The notes under the pieces were generated by a model that ran no database searches, was not told the DNA's origin, and was given only the letters and a program-made list of their open reading frames with translations. The translations under genes were made by a program, and so were the position numbers. DNA of 50,367 nucleotides from a bacterium. GTDB taxonomy: Bacteria; Actinomycetota; Acidimicrobiia; Spongiisociales; Spongiisociaceae. Location of the stretch: assembly GCA_026710435.1 (NCBI GenBank), contig JAPOQZ010000080.1, forward strand, positions 1 through 50,367, read 5' to 3'. Of this stretch, positions 34,372 through 43,009 are shown piece after piece (position 1 is the first letter of the stretch; each line of letters begins with the position of its first letter).

Positions 34372-35802
34372 GTGAGCGCTGCCCGGTCAGCCTCCCTGAG
34401 TTCCCGGCTGCCGGCCGCGGATGCCGTCACGGGTCTCGTGGAGCGAGCCCGCTCAGCCATGCAGCGGTTCGCGCCATCCGACCAGCAACGGGTGGACGAG
34501 GCGGTGACCGCCCTAGCCTGGTCGATCTACAAGCCTGAACATGCCAGGGAATTGGCCGAGATAGCCGTAGCAACCACCCGTCTGGGCAATGTCGAGGACA
34601 AGGTCGTTAAGAATCAGCGCAAGACCTTCGGGACGCTGCGGGATCTGATGCGGGTGAGGACGGTTGGGGTTATCGAGGAAGACCCTGCCAGGGGGCTGAC
34701 CCTCTACGCCAAGCCGGTGGGTGTAGTGGCCGCGGTGACCCCGTCTACCAACCCGGCCGCCACTCCTGTCAACAAGGCGATGATGGCCGTCAAGGGCCGG
34801 AACGCAGTGATCATCGCTCCCTCACCCGTTGCTCACAAGACGACGGGCCGGACGGTGGAGTTGATGCGTGAGGCTCTCGATCGAGTAGGGGCACCCGCCG
34901 ATCTGGTCCAGGTCCTCCCCGCTCCGGTAACCCGAGCGGCCACGACCGCGCTCATGGAGGCCTGCGACCTATCGGTGGTTACGGGCTCCCAGAACAACGT
35001 CCGGGCCGGGTACAGGAGCGGGAAACCCGCCATCGGGGTGGGTGCCGGCAACGCTCCGATAATCGTCGACGACAGCGCCGACCTCGCCCGGGCGGCGAAG
35101 GGAATCTGTGCCTCCAAGACGTTCGACAACGCCACTTCCTGCTCGTCCGATAACGCTCTGGTCGTTCTCGACTCCGTTTACGACCGCGCCATCGCCGCGC
35201 TTGAGGCTGTCGGTGGATATCTGGCCGACGAGGAGGAGAAAGCGGCGATCGCGGCCGCGTTGTGGGTGGAAGGAAAGTTGAACCGGGATCTCATCGCTCG
35301 CGACGCGGCGGTGATCGCGGACCGGGTGGGCATGGGACCGGAGGCCCGGTCAGCCCGGTTCTTCCTGGTGGAGGACGAGTTGCCCGCCGATCCCCGGTCG
35401 TTTGCCGACGAGAAGCTGTCGTTGGTGCTCACCGTCTACCGGGCCAGGGACATCATGGACGCGATCGCCACGGTGAAGGCCATCCTGCAGGTCAAGGGAC
35501 GGGGTCACTCTTGCGGTATCTACACGTCCTCGCTCGACAACGCCCGTCTGGTCGCTTCCGAACTGGACGTGGTCCGGGTGCTGGTCAACCAGCCACACGC
35601 GATCGGAAACGGAGGCAGCTTCAGCAACGGGCTCCCCTTCACCCTGACGATGGGCTGCGGTACGTGGGCCGGCAACAGCATCACCGAGAACCTCAACTAC
35701 CGCCACTTCATCAACATTACCCATCTGTCCACGACGATCCCGGAAGACCGGCCGAGTGAGGAGGAACTATTCGGCGAGCACTGGAAACGGCACGGAATGT
35801 AG
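34372..35802 (+). CDS. Acylating aldehyde dehydrogenase (sulfoacetaldehyde dehydrogenase-like)
   Basis: A 476-residue CoA-acylating aldehyde dehydrogenase. It lacks the EGGKSP-type motifs of ordinary ALDHs and instead has PVGVVAAVTPSTNPAATPVNK, IIAPSPVAHKTTGR, SGKPAIGVGAGNAPI and the catalytic Cys257 in FDNATSCSSDNA. It closes with NLNYRHFINITH. This is the SauS/EutE/AdhE-N type; the fit is best with SauS-like enzymes that make acyl-CoA from a two- or three-carbon aldehyde. GTG 34372 is the start, with a weak ribosome-binding site. It could feed a keto-acid or taurine/sulfonate-type pathway. Confidence 0.9.
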   Translation: MSAARSASLSSRLPAADAVTGLVERARSAMQRFAPSDQQRVDEAVTALAWSIYKPEHARELAEIAVATTRLGNVEDKVVKNQRKTFGTLRDLMRVRTVGVIEEDPARGLTLYAKPVGVVAAVTPSTNPAATPVNKAMMAVKGRNAVIIAPSPVAHKTTGRTVELMREALDRVGAPADLVQVLPAPVTRAATTALMEACDLSVVTGSQNNVRAGYRSGKPAIGVGAGNAPIIVDDSADLARAAKGICASKTFDNATSCSSDNALVVLDSVYDRAIAALEAVGGYLADEEEKAAIAAALWVEGKLNRDLIARDAAVIADRVGMGPEARSARFFLVEDELPADPRSFADEKLSLVLTVYRARDIMDAIATVKAILQVKGRGHSCGIYTSSLDNARLVASELDVVRVLVNQPHAIGNGGSFSNGLPFTLTMGCGTWAGNSITENLNYRHFINITHLSTTIPEDRPSEEELFGEHWKRHGM

Positions 35803-35880
35803 GCCGTTCCTCCGTCAGGTCGCGATCGAGAACACCGCAATGAAGTCATCCAATCCCGAGCGAGCTACAAGGAGGTATGC

Positions 35881-36231
35881 ATGGGCGAAGTCTGCAAGAT
35901 CATGTCCCAGGAAGAGTGGGACACGTCGTTAGCGGTCGGGAAGACCTATGTGGCGGTCAGCGAAGCTGACCTGAGAGACGGATACATTCATTGCTCGTCG
36001 AGTGACCAGGTAGCGGGCACCCTCGACAAGTGGTACCAGGACTACGAACGGGTGATCGTCGTCAAGGTCGATCCGGCCAGGCTCACCAGCGAGGTGAAGT
36101 GGGAGCCGAATGCGGTAGGAGTTCCCTTCCCGCATATTTACGGTCCCATAGTTCCCGAAGCCGTCGCCGGGGCCGTCGCTTTCGAACGGAACAGCTCGGA
36201 CCGGCTGCAACCGGCCGGAGAGGAGGTCTGA
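35881..36231 (+). CDS. DUF952 family protein
   Basis: A 116-residue member of DUF952, a small alpha/beta fold of unknown biochemical role. It shows ICKIMSQEEWD-like opening, DGYIHCSSSDQVAGTLDKWY, VKVDPARL, KWEPN and FPHIYGPI, which together define the family. AAGGAGGT lies about 5 bases before the ATG. The next gene starts two bases after its stop, so it is in one operon with NIPSNAP and Tm-1-like genes. Confidence 0.92.
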   Translation: MGEVCKIMSQEEWDTSLAVGKTYVAVSEADLRDGYIHCSSSDQVAGTLDKWYQDYERVIVVKVDPARLTSEVKWEPNAVGVPFPHIYGPIVPEAVAGAVAFERNSSDRLQPAGEEV

Positions 36232-36232
36232 A

Positions 36233-36556
36233 ATGTTCTACGAATATCGACGCTACGACGTGGTCCACGGACGGATGGAGGAGTTGAAGACCCGTTTCGC
36301 GGAGTCCACCATCCCCATGTGGAAGGAATCGGGGATCGAACCGGTGGCCTTCTTCGAGCCCCGGATCGGCAACCCCAACATCCTCCATTACCTTCTCAAG
36401 TGGGACGATCTGGGCAGGCGGGAGGAGACATGGGAGGCCTTCAGGGTGAAGCCCGAGTGGGTGGCCGACCGGGTCAAGAGCGAGGAGAACGGTCCACTCC
36501 TCAACGGCATGACCAACGAGATCTGGGTTCCGACGGACTTCTCACCCCTCCAGTGA
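36233..36556 (+). CDS. NIPSNAP family protein
   Basis: A 107-residue ferredoxin-like NIPSNAP protein: MFYEYRRYDVVHGRMEELK, then PMWKESGIEPVAFFEP and LHYLLKWDDLGRREETWEAF. Bacterial members sit in catabolic operons and their activity is mostly unknown. GGAGAGGAG precedes the start. Its TGA overlaps the GTG of the next gene. Confidence 0.92.
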   Translation: MFYEYRRYDVVHGRMEELKTRFAESTIPMWKESGIEPVAFFEPRIGNPNILHYLLKWDDLGRREETWEAFRVKPEWVADRVKSEENGPLLNGMTNEIWVPTDFSPLQ

Positions 36557-37767
36557 CCCGTCCCCGCATCGCGCTTGTAGGCACCCTCGACACCAAGGGT
36601 GACGAGTACGGCTACCTGCGTGAGTGCGTGGAGCGTGCAGGCGGGAGCGCCCTGCTCATCGACGCCGGCGTGCGGGGCATGCCCACCGCCGTTCCGGACA
36701 TCACCCGGGACGAGATAGCGGAGGCGGCCGGTACTTGTATTCGAGACCTGCAAGCAGCTGGCGACCGGGCCGCCGCCCTCGAGGCGATGGGCCGGGGAGC
36801 GGGAACAGTCTTAACCGATCTGGTCGGCAGGGCCGAGTGCGATGGTGTGCTGTGCGCCGGAGGCTCTGGAGGCACGGCTGTGGCCGTCGCCGCCCTCCGC
36901 GCGCTGCCGTTCGGCTTCCCCAAGCTGATCGTCTCCACCCAGGCGCCCTCGGCTGCCGGACTGCTGGCAGGAGGCTCCGACGTGTTGCTCATGTCACCCG
37001 TGTCGGACATTGCAGGCCTCAACCGGGTTACCAGAACCGTTCTGTGCAATGCGGCGGCGGCGATCGTCGGGACCGCCCGGTCAACCGTCCCGGTTGCCGC
37101 CGAACGCGAACTCGTCTTCGCCACCATGCTCGGGCTCACCACGGCGGGCGTCACGATGGCCGCCCGTCGGGTCCAGGAATCCGGGTACGAAGTGGTCACT
37201 TTCCACGCCACCGGGGAAGGCGGGCGAGCGATGGAGGGAATGCTCGGGCCTATGGCGACCAGCGGAATGCTCGACTTGACCACCGTGGAGATAGCTGACG
37301 AGATCGTCGGAGGCGCCAAATCGGCGGGAGCGGGGCGGCTGCGAGGCGCCGGTGGGCTCGGTTTACCCCAAGTGGTTTCCACGGGAGGCACCGACATGGT
37401 CCGCTTCGGTCCGAAGGCATCGATTCCGTCCCGGTTCACCGACAGAGTCTTCCACTCCCACAGCGACATCGTCACCCTGATGCGCACCACTCCTGAGGAG
37501 TGCTACCGCATAGGAGTCACTATCGGGGAGCGCCTCTCGGAGTCGACCGGTCCGACGGCACTGATGGTCCCGGCCCGGGGGTCCTCCGAGTTGGCGGTCC
37601 AAGGAGGGGCTTTCCATGATCCGGAAGCCGACACCGCCCTCATGGAGGGGATCGACGACTCGACTTCCGGACCGGCAGTTGATGTGACCGTCCTCGACAC
37701 TCACATCAACGATCCGGACTTTGCATCCGAGGCCGCGGACCGGTTACTGACCATGCTGGGAGGGTGA
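36553..37767 (+). CDS. Tm-1-like ATP-binding (UPF0261) protein
   Basis: A 404-residue UPF0261/Tm-1-like protein, related to the N-terminal domain of tomato Tm-1. Features are TRPRIALVGTLDTKGDEYGYLRE, GVLCAGGSGGTAVAVAALRALPFGFPKL, SPVSDIAGLNR and VVSTGGTDMVRFGPK. The GTG start at 36553 overlaps the NIPSNAP stop (GTGA); a longer frame starts inside that gene. The plant protein carries this domain fused to the PEP-hydrolase-like domain; here the two are separate adjacent genes (gap of three bases), a functional pairing. Confidence 0.93.
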   Translation: MTRPRIALVGTLDTKGDEYGYLRECVERAGGSALLIDAGVRGMPTAVPDITRDEIAEAAGTCIRDLQAAGDRAAALEAMGRGAGTVLTDLVGRAECDGVLCAGGSGGTAVAVAALRALPFGFPKLIVSTQAPSAAGLLAGGSDVLLMSPVSDIAGLNRVTRTVLCNAAAAIVGTARSTVPVAAERELVFATMLGLTTAGVTMAARRVQESGYEVVTFHATGEGGRAMEGMLGPMATSGMLDLTTVEIADEIVGGAKSAGAGRLRGAGGLGLPQVVSTGGTDMVRFGPKASIPSRFTDRVFHSHSDIVTLMRTTPEECYRIGVTIGERLSESTGPTALMVPARGSSELAVQGGAFHDPEADTALMEGIDDSTSGPAVDVTVLDTHINDPDFASEAADRLLTMLGG

Positions 37768-37770
37768 AGG

Positions 37771-38598
37771 ATGCCGGCCAACGAGATAGCCGCCCGCTTG
37801 ACTGCCAGAGCGGAGGGCGGTGAGCTGATCATCGTCTCCGGGGCGGGGACCGGCCTGTCCGCCAAGTGTGCAGAAGCCGGGGGAGTCGACGCCATCGTCA
37901 TCTACAACTCGGGGCGATTCCGGATGGCCGGCCGGGGATCGCTGGCCGGCCTGATGCCCTACGCGGATGCCAACCAGGTGGTCCTGGAGATGGCGAGGGA
38001 AATCGTCACCGTGGTGGAGTCGGTACCTGTGGTGGGAGGTGTGTGCGGTACCGACCCGTTCCGCGACATGGATCTGCTGCTCGGGGAACTTCAGGCTAAC
38101 GGGATATCGGGCGTCCAGAACTTCCCGACGGTGGGACTGATCGACGGCGAGTTCCGCCGCGCCCTCGAGGCCACCGGTATGTCCTATTCTGCCGAGGTCG
38201 ACATGGTACGCCGGGCGTCTGTCCGCGGGCTCTTCACCATCCCGTACGTGTTCAATCCCGAGGAGGCGAGAGCCATGGTGGAAGCCGGCGCCGACGTGAT
38301 CGTGGCCCACCTGGGACTGACCACGGGCGGCATGGTGGGAGCGGACGATCGGCGCACCGTCAGGTCTGTCGCTCCGACCCTCCAGGCGATCTGCGACTCG
38401 GTGGACGAAGCCGGCCCCTTCCGACCGGTTCTCTGCCACGGTGGGCCCATCTCCGGTCCCGATGACCTGACCGCTGCGATCAGCCTGGTGCCCCGGCTCA
38501 ACGGGTTCGTGGGCGCTTCCAGCATCGAGCGGCTGGCTACCGAGACGGCGATCGTGGACAGGGTGAGGCAGTTCCGCAGGATCGTCCGGAGCGGGTAG
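37771..38598 (+). CDS. Phosphoenolpyruvate hydrolase-like (Tm-1 C-terminal type) protein
   Basis: A 275-residue TIM-barrel protein of the PEP-hydrolase/isocitrate-lyase-like superfamily. It has GGELIIVSGAGTGLSAKCAE, IVIYNSGRFRMAGRGSLAGLMPYADAN, VGGVCGTDPFRDM, GVQNFPTVGLIDG, HLGLTTGG and CHGGPISGPDDL. It corresponds to the C-terminal domain of Tm-1-type fusions and follows its Tm-1-like partner at once. The reaction is unknown. Confidence 0.92.
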   Translation: MPANEIAARLTARAEGGELIIVSGAGTGLSAKCAEAGGVDAIVIYNSGRFRMAGRGSLAGLMPYADANQVVLEMAREIVTVVESVPVVGGVCGTDPFRDMDLLLGELQANGISGVQNFPTVGLIDGEFRRALEATGMSYSAEVDMVRRASVRGLFTIPYVFNPEEARAMVEAGADVIVAHLGLTTGGMVGADDRRTVRSVAPTLQAICDSVDEAGPFRPVLCHGGPISGPDDLTAAISLVPRLNGFVGASSIERLATETAIVDRVRQFRRIVRSG

Positions 38599-38864
38599 CA
38601 CGCAAGATACCTGGTCCGACTGGCGGACTCGCCATGGCTACTCGGAGTCTTTCGGAATGGCCCATCGGGCAGGTCCTAGGGAGCGAGAGCGGAGGAGTGG
38701 CCAACTGGCGCGCCCTCCCTACATCTGGGAGGTCCGCAGCGCGCCGCCCGCAACGCAGACCGACCACGATCAAACTAGCCTGAGCAGGGGTGAAGGTTGG
38801 TCGCCCGGTGCCAGGATCGGGTACGGACAGCGAGCCACTACGGACTCTGAACAGGGAGAACGCC

Positions 38865-39941
38865 TTGGAACCGCGCTCCTATGCGGAAATGAACCCTCCC
38901 GGTCCCGGAGTGATGCCGCTGCTCATGCCCGGGGCCAGGAACCTGATGGACTACCTAGCGCTGTCGGCCGGGGAGTACGTACTCGTTCTGGCTGAACACT
39001 CGGTGCACACCGAAGTGATCGGCGCCATCAGTGCGGCTGCCACTTTCCGTGGTGCAGACGTATCCGTCCTCTACGTGGATCCGTGGAAGCCGGGTGGTAT
39101 GGGAGCGGCCGATCCAAGCCCTATCGTCGTGGCTGCATGGGAGGCGGCCGATGTCGTGATCTCCTGCGCGTGGTGGGCAGAGGTTCACACGGGACCTCTC
39201 TTCTTCACAGAACTGCGCCGCCTCGGATCGAGACTCGCGGCAGTCCACCAGACCGCCACGCTCGGTGCGTTCACGACCGGAGCCCGCTTCCCCCCGGCCG
39301 TCTTCTACGAGATCAAGAGCCGGGTGCTGGATCGGGTGGCCGGCTCTTCCGAGATCCGTGTCACCACGGGCTACGGCACTGACATCCGGTTCGGTCGGAT
39401 GCGTTTCGACACCGACAACGGTCCACTGGAGGAGCCCGGATCATGGTCGCCCTTCCCCTACGGTGGCGTCAACTGGTATCCGGACGAGACATCCGGAACG
39501 GTCGGCATCGAAGAGTGCACGGTCACCGGCGTCCCGACGGATCCCCTGACCTTGCGGTTGGAGAGCAACCGGGTGGTGGACATATCGGGCGGGATCGAAG
39601 CGCGAGACCTCGAAGTGTTCTCACCGGGCGGGTACTACATGAGACATGCGTTCGTCGGACTGAACCCCAAGGTTCGCGTCAAGGGTGCGCCCCAGTTCGA
39701 GCGGGAGAAGCATGCCGGCGCCTTCTATTTCGGGATCGACTCCCTCGACGCGGCCGACCGGGTGGGGCCGGGACGGGCTCACTGCGACTGCCAGTTCGAC
39801 CGGCCGACCATCACGGTGGACGGAGAACCTCTGGTCGACCGCGGTCGTCTACTGGTCCTTGATCATCCGTCGGTCAGGGCGGCCGCCGCCAAGCACGGAG
39901 ATCCAGGCCTCCTCCTGTCGGACTCCCCCGTGTTGTGGTGA
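38865..39941 (+). CDS. M29/aminopeptidase T-like metalloenzyme
   Basis: A 358-residue protein resembling aminopeptidase M29 and 2,5-dihydroxypyridine-dioxygenase-like (NicX) enzymes. It has an N-terminal alpha/beta domain (GEYVLVLAEHSVHTEVIGAI, VVISCAWWAEVHTGP), a conserved RVTTGYGTDIRF, and the metal-binding C-terminal stretch (GLNPKVRVKGAPQFEREKHAGAFYFGI, AHCDCQF). Usual M29 proteins have about 360-410 residues. The start is set at TTG 38865, which has AGGGAG six or seven bases upstream; GTG 38790 and ATG 38889 are alternatives. It may hydrolyse peptides or open an aromatic or N-heterocyclic ring. Confidence 0.75.
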   Translation: MEPRSYAEMNPPGPGVMPLLMPGARNLMDYLALSAGEYVLVLAEHSVHTEVIGAISAAATFRGADVSVLYVDPWKPGGMGAADPSPIVVAAWEAADVVISCAWWAEVHTGPLFFTELRRLGSRLAAVHQTATLGAFTTGARFPPAVFYEIKSRVLDRVAGSSEIRVTTGYGTDIRFGRMRFDTDNGPLEEPGSWSPFPYGGVNWYPDETSGTVGIEECTVTGVPTDPLTLRLESNRVVDISGGIEARDLEVFSPGGYYMRHAFVGLNPKVRVKGAPQFEREKHAGAFYFGIDSLDAADRVGPGRAHCDCQFDRPTITVDGEPLVDRGRLLVLDHPSVRAAAAKHGDPGLLLSDSPVLW

Positions 39942-39952
39942 ACAGAGCCGGT

Positions 39953-40180
39953 CTAAGAAGCTGTCGGGAATGTTTGGGCTGGGTGTGTTGCTGATTACCA
40001 CTGGTGTAGATAGTTTAATCATGCTCTATGAGTTCTACAGATAATACAAAGCAGTCGAAGTCAAAGTCGAAGCAGTGGCGGTCGTTGCCGGCTGATCTCT
40101 CCGACGACGAGTGGGAGTTGATAGCGGATCTGGTTCCTACCTATTCGGGTAGGGGTCGGATGGGACGACCTGCCAAGTAG
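39953..40180 (+). mobile_element. IS5-type insertion sequence remnant (left end and transposase N-terminus)
   Basis: The frame 40028-40180 encodes 50 residues, SSTDNTKQSKSKSKQW followed by LPADLSDDEWELIADLVP and GRGRMGRPAK, the start of IS5-family transposases. It ends in TAG where the similarity also ends. The about 75 bp upstream probably hold the left inverted repeat (AAGCTGTCGGGAATG). The catalytic region and the right end are missing. It lies just beyond the 3' end of the defence-like operon. Confidence 0.82.
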
Positions 40181-40272
40181 AGGCTTCTCAATCGGCCCAA
40201 AGCGGGTTACTCATCTCACAGCCCCTTATCGGTGTCGTTCCCCCTTCGGTGCACCGTCTGCCGGGCCGGTTA

Positions 40273-41520
40273 TCATCTCAGGCGGTTGAGTTGCGACCTG
40301 GCCATCTCGTGAAGATCATCGAGGGGGGTACGCCATGGAGGGCTTTCGATGGCTGGCGGGTCAAGATCACGGACGTACTTGGTCCCACGGGCGTAGAGGC
40401 AAATGTCAAGCCGATAATCAGCGAATGCGGTGACGTTGTGTGATCGGTCCTTGATTCGGATGTATTCGAGTCCGGGGTCGAGGGCCGTCATGGCAGAGAA
40501 GGACCTGGATGCTGAGTCGGGTGTCATGACAGTCTCCAACCTCTCAATGGTGTAGATGTCCACATCTCGGGCTCCGAGTGGTCCACGGTTCACGCGTCCC
40601 CTTCTAATGACTACTTGTTCCAGTTGGCATCCGAGGATACGAGCGATGGTGGACCGTGGTTCGGCCTTACCGACGCAGACTGCGAGACGGTCCAGCCTGT
40701 TGATGAGATCCGGTCCTGATTCGCACTCGTGTCGGATCTGGATCGCGGCTTGGTCGACGGCGTTGGTGGTAGGTTGGAACAAGGGGTGAAGAAGGATCGT
40801 GTGCCATGCGTCGCGAATCTCGATCATCGTTCTTTCGTCCTTTTGGTTCTGGGTCTGTTCGAAAGCCTGGAACATTGAACACAGGAGGACGGCTTCGGAG
40901 TGGTGGCGATCGAGAATGTCGAGTGCGGCTTCCTGCTCAGGGGTGCTGAGGGTTGAGAAGTATCCGTATTCCTTCTTGTCTCCCCAGAAGAACCTCCAGA
41001 GGGTTACGTGGGCGTGGGTGAGGCGCTGGGGGTCAGCGAGGTCGATCTGGATCAGCTTCCAGCACAGGTGATTGAAGATCACGTAGCTGGGAACGATGAC
41101 ACTTGGCCCGACATTCCGTACGAAGTCTTCATCGGTGAGGCCGTTGACGAACCGCTGGACGAAGCCGTGGAACTGCCGTTTTGCCCTTGATCGTGCAGTA
41201 GCTCGACTTCGACTGTGTGAGCGTTCTTCTTCCTCGGCGGCTTCTTCGTCTTCGATGTCGATCCTCTTGGCGAGATCATCAAGTGGATCAGTAGGGAGGG
41301 CGGGCCCGTCCGGTTCCGACTTGTCTCTTTGGCCTGGTGTGCCGACGGCTTCGAAGCGTTGGGCTATCGATGTGAGAAGCATCCCGACAGCAGTCGGGTT
41401 GGACGAGGGCTGATCCCAGTTTCTGTACTGGGCCAGCTTGGGATGCGACTGGATCGCGTCCCAGTCGAGGTCGTCGTAGGTCATCGAGGCAGAGGTCCCG
41501 TCGTCGCTTGGGTCTGGACC
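40273..41520 (-). CDS. Helical protein, likely the frameshifted C-terminal part of the PLD nuclease
   Basis: Starting from ATG 41484 this frame encodes 403 residues, but the frame is open and protein-like upstream to about 41520 (GPDPSDDGTSASMTYDDLDWDAI). That places its beginning inside the 3' end of the PLD gene in another frame. No ribosome-binding site is seen. The product has an acidic/charged linker (EDEEAAEEEERSHSRSRATA), then a helical domain (HAHVTLWRFFWGDKKEYGYFST, ALDILDRHHSEAVLLCSMFQAF) and a C-terminal beta-rich part (YIRIKDRSHNVTAFADYRLD). I do not recognise a family. Joined to the PLD protein it would give about 910 residues. Confidence 0.7.
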   Translation of the reverse strand, partial: GPDPSDDGTSASMTYDDLDWDAIQSHPKLAQYRNWDQPSSNPTAVGMLLTSIAQRFEAVGTPGQRDKSEPDGPALPTDPLDDLAKRIDIEDEEAAEEEERSHSRSRATARSRAKRQFHGFVQRFVNGLTDEDFVRNVGPSVIVPSYVIFNHLCWKLIQIDLADPQRLTHAHVTLWRFFWGDKKEYGYFSTLSTPEQEAALDILDRHHSEAVLLCSMFQAFEQTQNQKDERTMIEIRDAWHTILLHPLFQPTTNAVDQAAIQIRHECESGPDLINRLDRLAVCVGKAEPRSTIARILGCQLEQVVIRRGRVNRGPLGARDVDIYTIERLETVMTPDSASRSFSAMTALDPGLEYIRIKDRSHNVTAFADYRLDICLYARGTKYVRDLDPPAIESPPWRTPLDDLHEMARSQLNRLR

Positions 41521-43009
41521 TTTCCTCTTGAATCATCCGCCAGATGCTTCGACCATCGACAACGAGCGCTTCCTCTAGCTGTGCGAGCAACTCTTCGAGT
41601 TCTTCGTCGTCGAGTTCGAAATCGCCAGCTTGCTTTAGGAGGTTCGTGCGTGATTGTCCCGACGTGAGGGCCATCAACGTCTTACTGTGGTACGGGTACG
41701 TTGGCGATGATTCCTCGCCGCCGTCAAAGGCGAAACACGCGGGAGCGACTCGGTTAAGCGCATCCGCCGACTTCTCTCCGAGTGTCACAGCGAATCTGGT
41801 CTTGCCATCGGAAGGCTCACCCAGCTCCCATTCGACTTCGATGACCGGCTCGCCACCGATGATTAGTTGAGGTGGCACCCGTACCTCTCGGTCGAAAACG
41901 CCCGTTAGCTGAGGTGCGACCCAGGTGAGCCTCTCAACGCCATGTCTCAGTGGCGATTCATCCTCATCGCCGTCGGTCGCGATGCTCAGACCGAGTTGAG
42001 CGACGTCGACCGGGGATCGGCTGACTTCGAGACCGGCGGTGAGATGATCAAAGTCGGTCGGGTCGCCAACAAGGAGGCTCGCCAGTTCGATGTTGCCGTC
42101 CGGGTGAGGGCGGAGAAGCGCTGGTGTTGAGATGTTCGGTGATCCCTGCAGGCAGATCGCAGCGTTCTGGCAGCGGGCGATAAGGAACTTGGCGTGCAGG
42201 AAGGTTCCCACGTCCTGTGCATCCGCGGATCGGACCTCAATGCGCCCGGGCGACCCGTCCAAAACCACAGCTAGTTGCTCAGGGTCGACCGAGGTGCGGC
42301 GCTCCTGTAGGAGCATCTTGAGCGTCCTTGGTGACGTGCGCTGGATGAGCTCGCTGAGCGCATGGCAAGAGCGGTCGTAGAAGGGACCGTGCACAACGAG
42401 CTCGTCGACGGTGCGTCCGCCGATCGCCTCCACGAACTGATCGAGAAGAGCCCGCTCAAGGTTGTTTCGTACCCGTGAGTCGCTGTCCCGTGCCTTCCCG
42501 TAGAGCCATGGTGCCTCCTGCCATGCCTGGGTGACGAACTCAGTAACGAATGGATCCACTAGCTTCTGTTCGCAGATCTGATCGATAAAGCTTCTAGCGG
42601 CGAGGAACTCTCCGATGTGGCTCTGGTCATCTTCTGACCAGCTGTATCTAGAGAAGCACTCACCTTGGGACGCGTAACCGTTCATGCTGAGGTTGCCCGA
42701 CCCGACAGTGAGCAGGCCCCGGTCGGGGTTCAGTAGCATGATCAGCTTGGCGTGGGCTGCTCTGCTGGCCCGGATAGGTGCCAAGACGTAGGTTCTGTTC
42801 ACGTGGCGAAGCTGCGTTCGGCTGCCCGGTTCGGCCAACCACCGGGTGACTTGTCGACCATCTGAGAAGATCACTCTGTGTCGGGCTCTGCTCAGTTGCC
42901 GGAGCACGACCCGCTCGAAGAACTCGAGATCGGCACCGTAGGTCGAGATGATGACACTGTCCCAAGCCTCGTCGAAGACCTTTGGGAGAAGAATTCTCGG
43001 CGTCGTCAC
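41288..43009 (-). CDS. Phospholipase-D-superfamily nuclease-like protein
   Basis: A PLD-fold protein with two HxK motifs: AHAKLIMLL (His86, Lys88) followed by GSGNLS, and LHAKFLIARC (His272, Lys274) followed by GSPNIS. The Asp of canonical HKD is not obvious. That pattern occurs in PLD-type nucleases of restriction and defence loci. The GTG start (43009) overlaps the stop of the upstream gene (GTGA), and GGAGGA lies directly ahead. Residues 1-497 read as real protein; the last 76 (SRPKRRRDLC onward) are the neighbouring gene in the wrong frame. A frame change near 41519-41535 is therefore likely, and the true product probably continues into the 40273-41520 frame. Confidence 0.85.
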   Translation of the reverse strand: MTTPRILLPKVFDEAWDSVIISTYGADLEFFERVVLRQLSRARHRVIFSDGRQVTRWLAEPGSRTQLRHVNRTYVLAPIRASRAAHAKLIMLLNPDRGLLTVGSGNLSMNGYASQGECFSRYSWSEDDQSHIGEFLAARSFIDQICEQKLVDPFVTEFVTQAWQEAPWLYGKARDSDSRVRNNLERALLDQFVEAIGGRTVDELVVHGPFYDRSCHALSELIQRTSPRTLKMLLQERRTSVDPEQLAVVLDGSPGRIEVRSADAQDVGTFLHAKFLIARCQNAAICLQGSPNISTPALLRPHPDGNIELASLLVGDPTDFDHLTAGLEVSRSPVDVAQLGLSIATDGDEDESPLRHGVERLTWVAPQLTGVFDREVRVPPQLIIGGEPVIEVEWELGEPSDGKTRFAVTLGEKSADALNRVAPACFAFDGGEESSPTYPYHSKTLMALTSGQSRTNLLKQAGDFELDDEELEELLAQLEEALVVDGRSIWRMIQEERSRPKRRRDLCLDDLRRPRLGRDPVASQAGPVQKLGSALVQPDCCRDASHIDSPTLRSRRHTRPKRQVGTGRARPPY

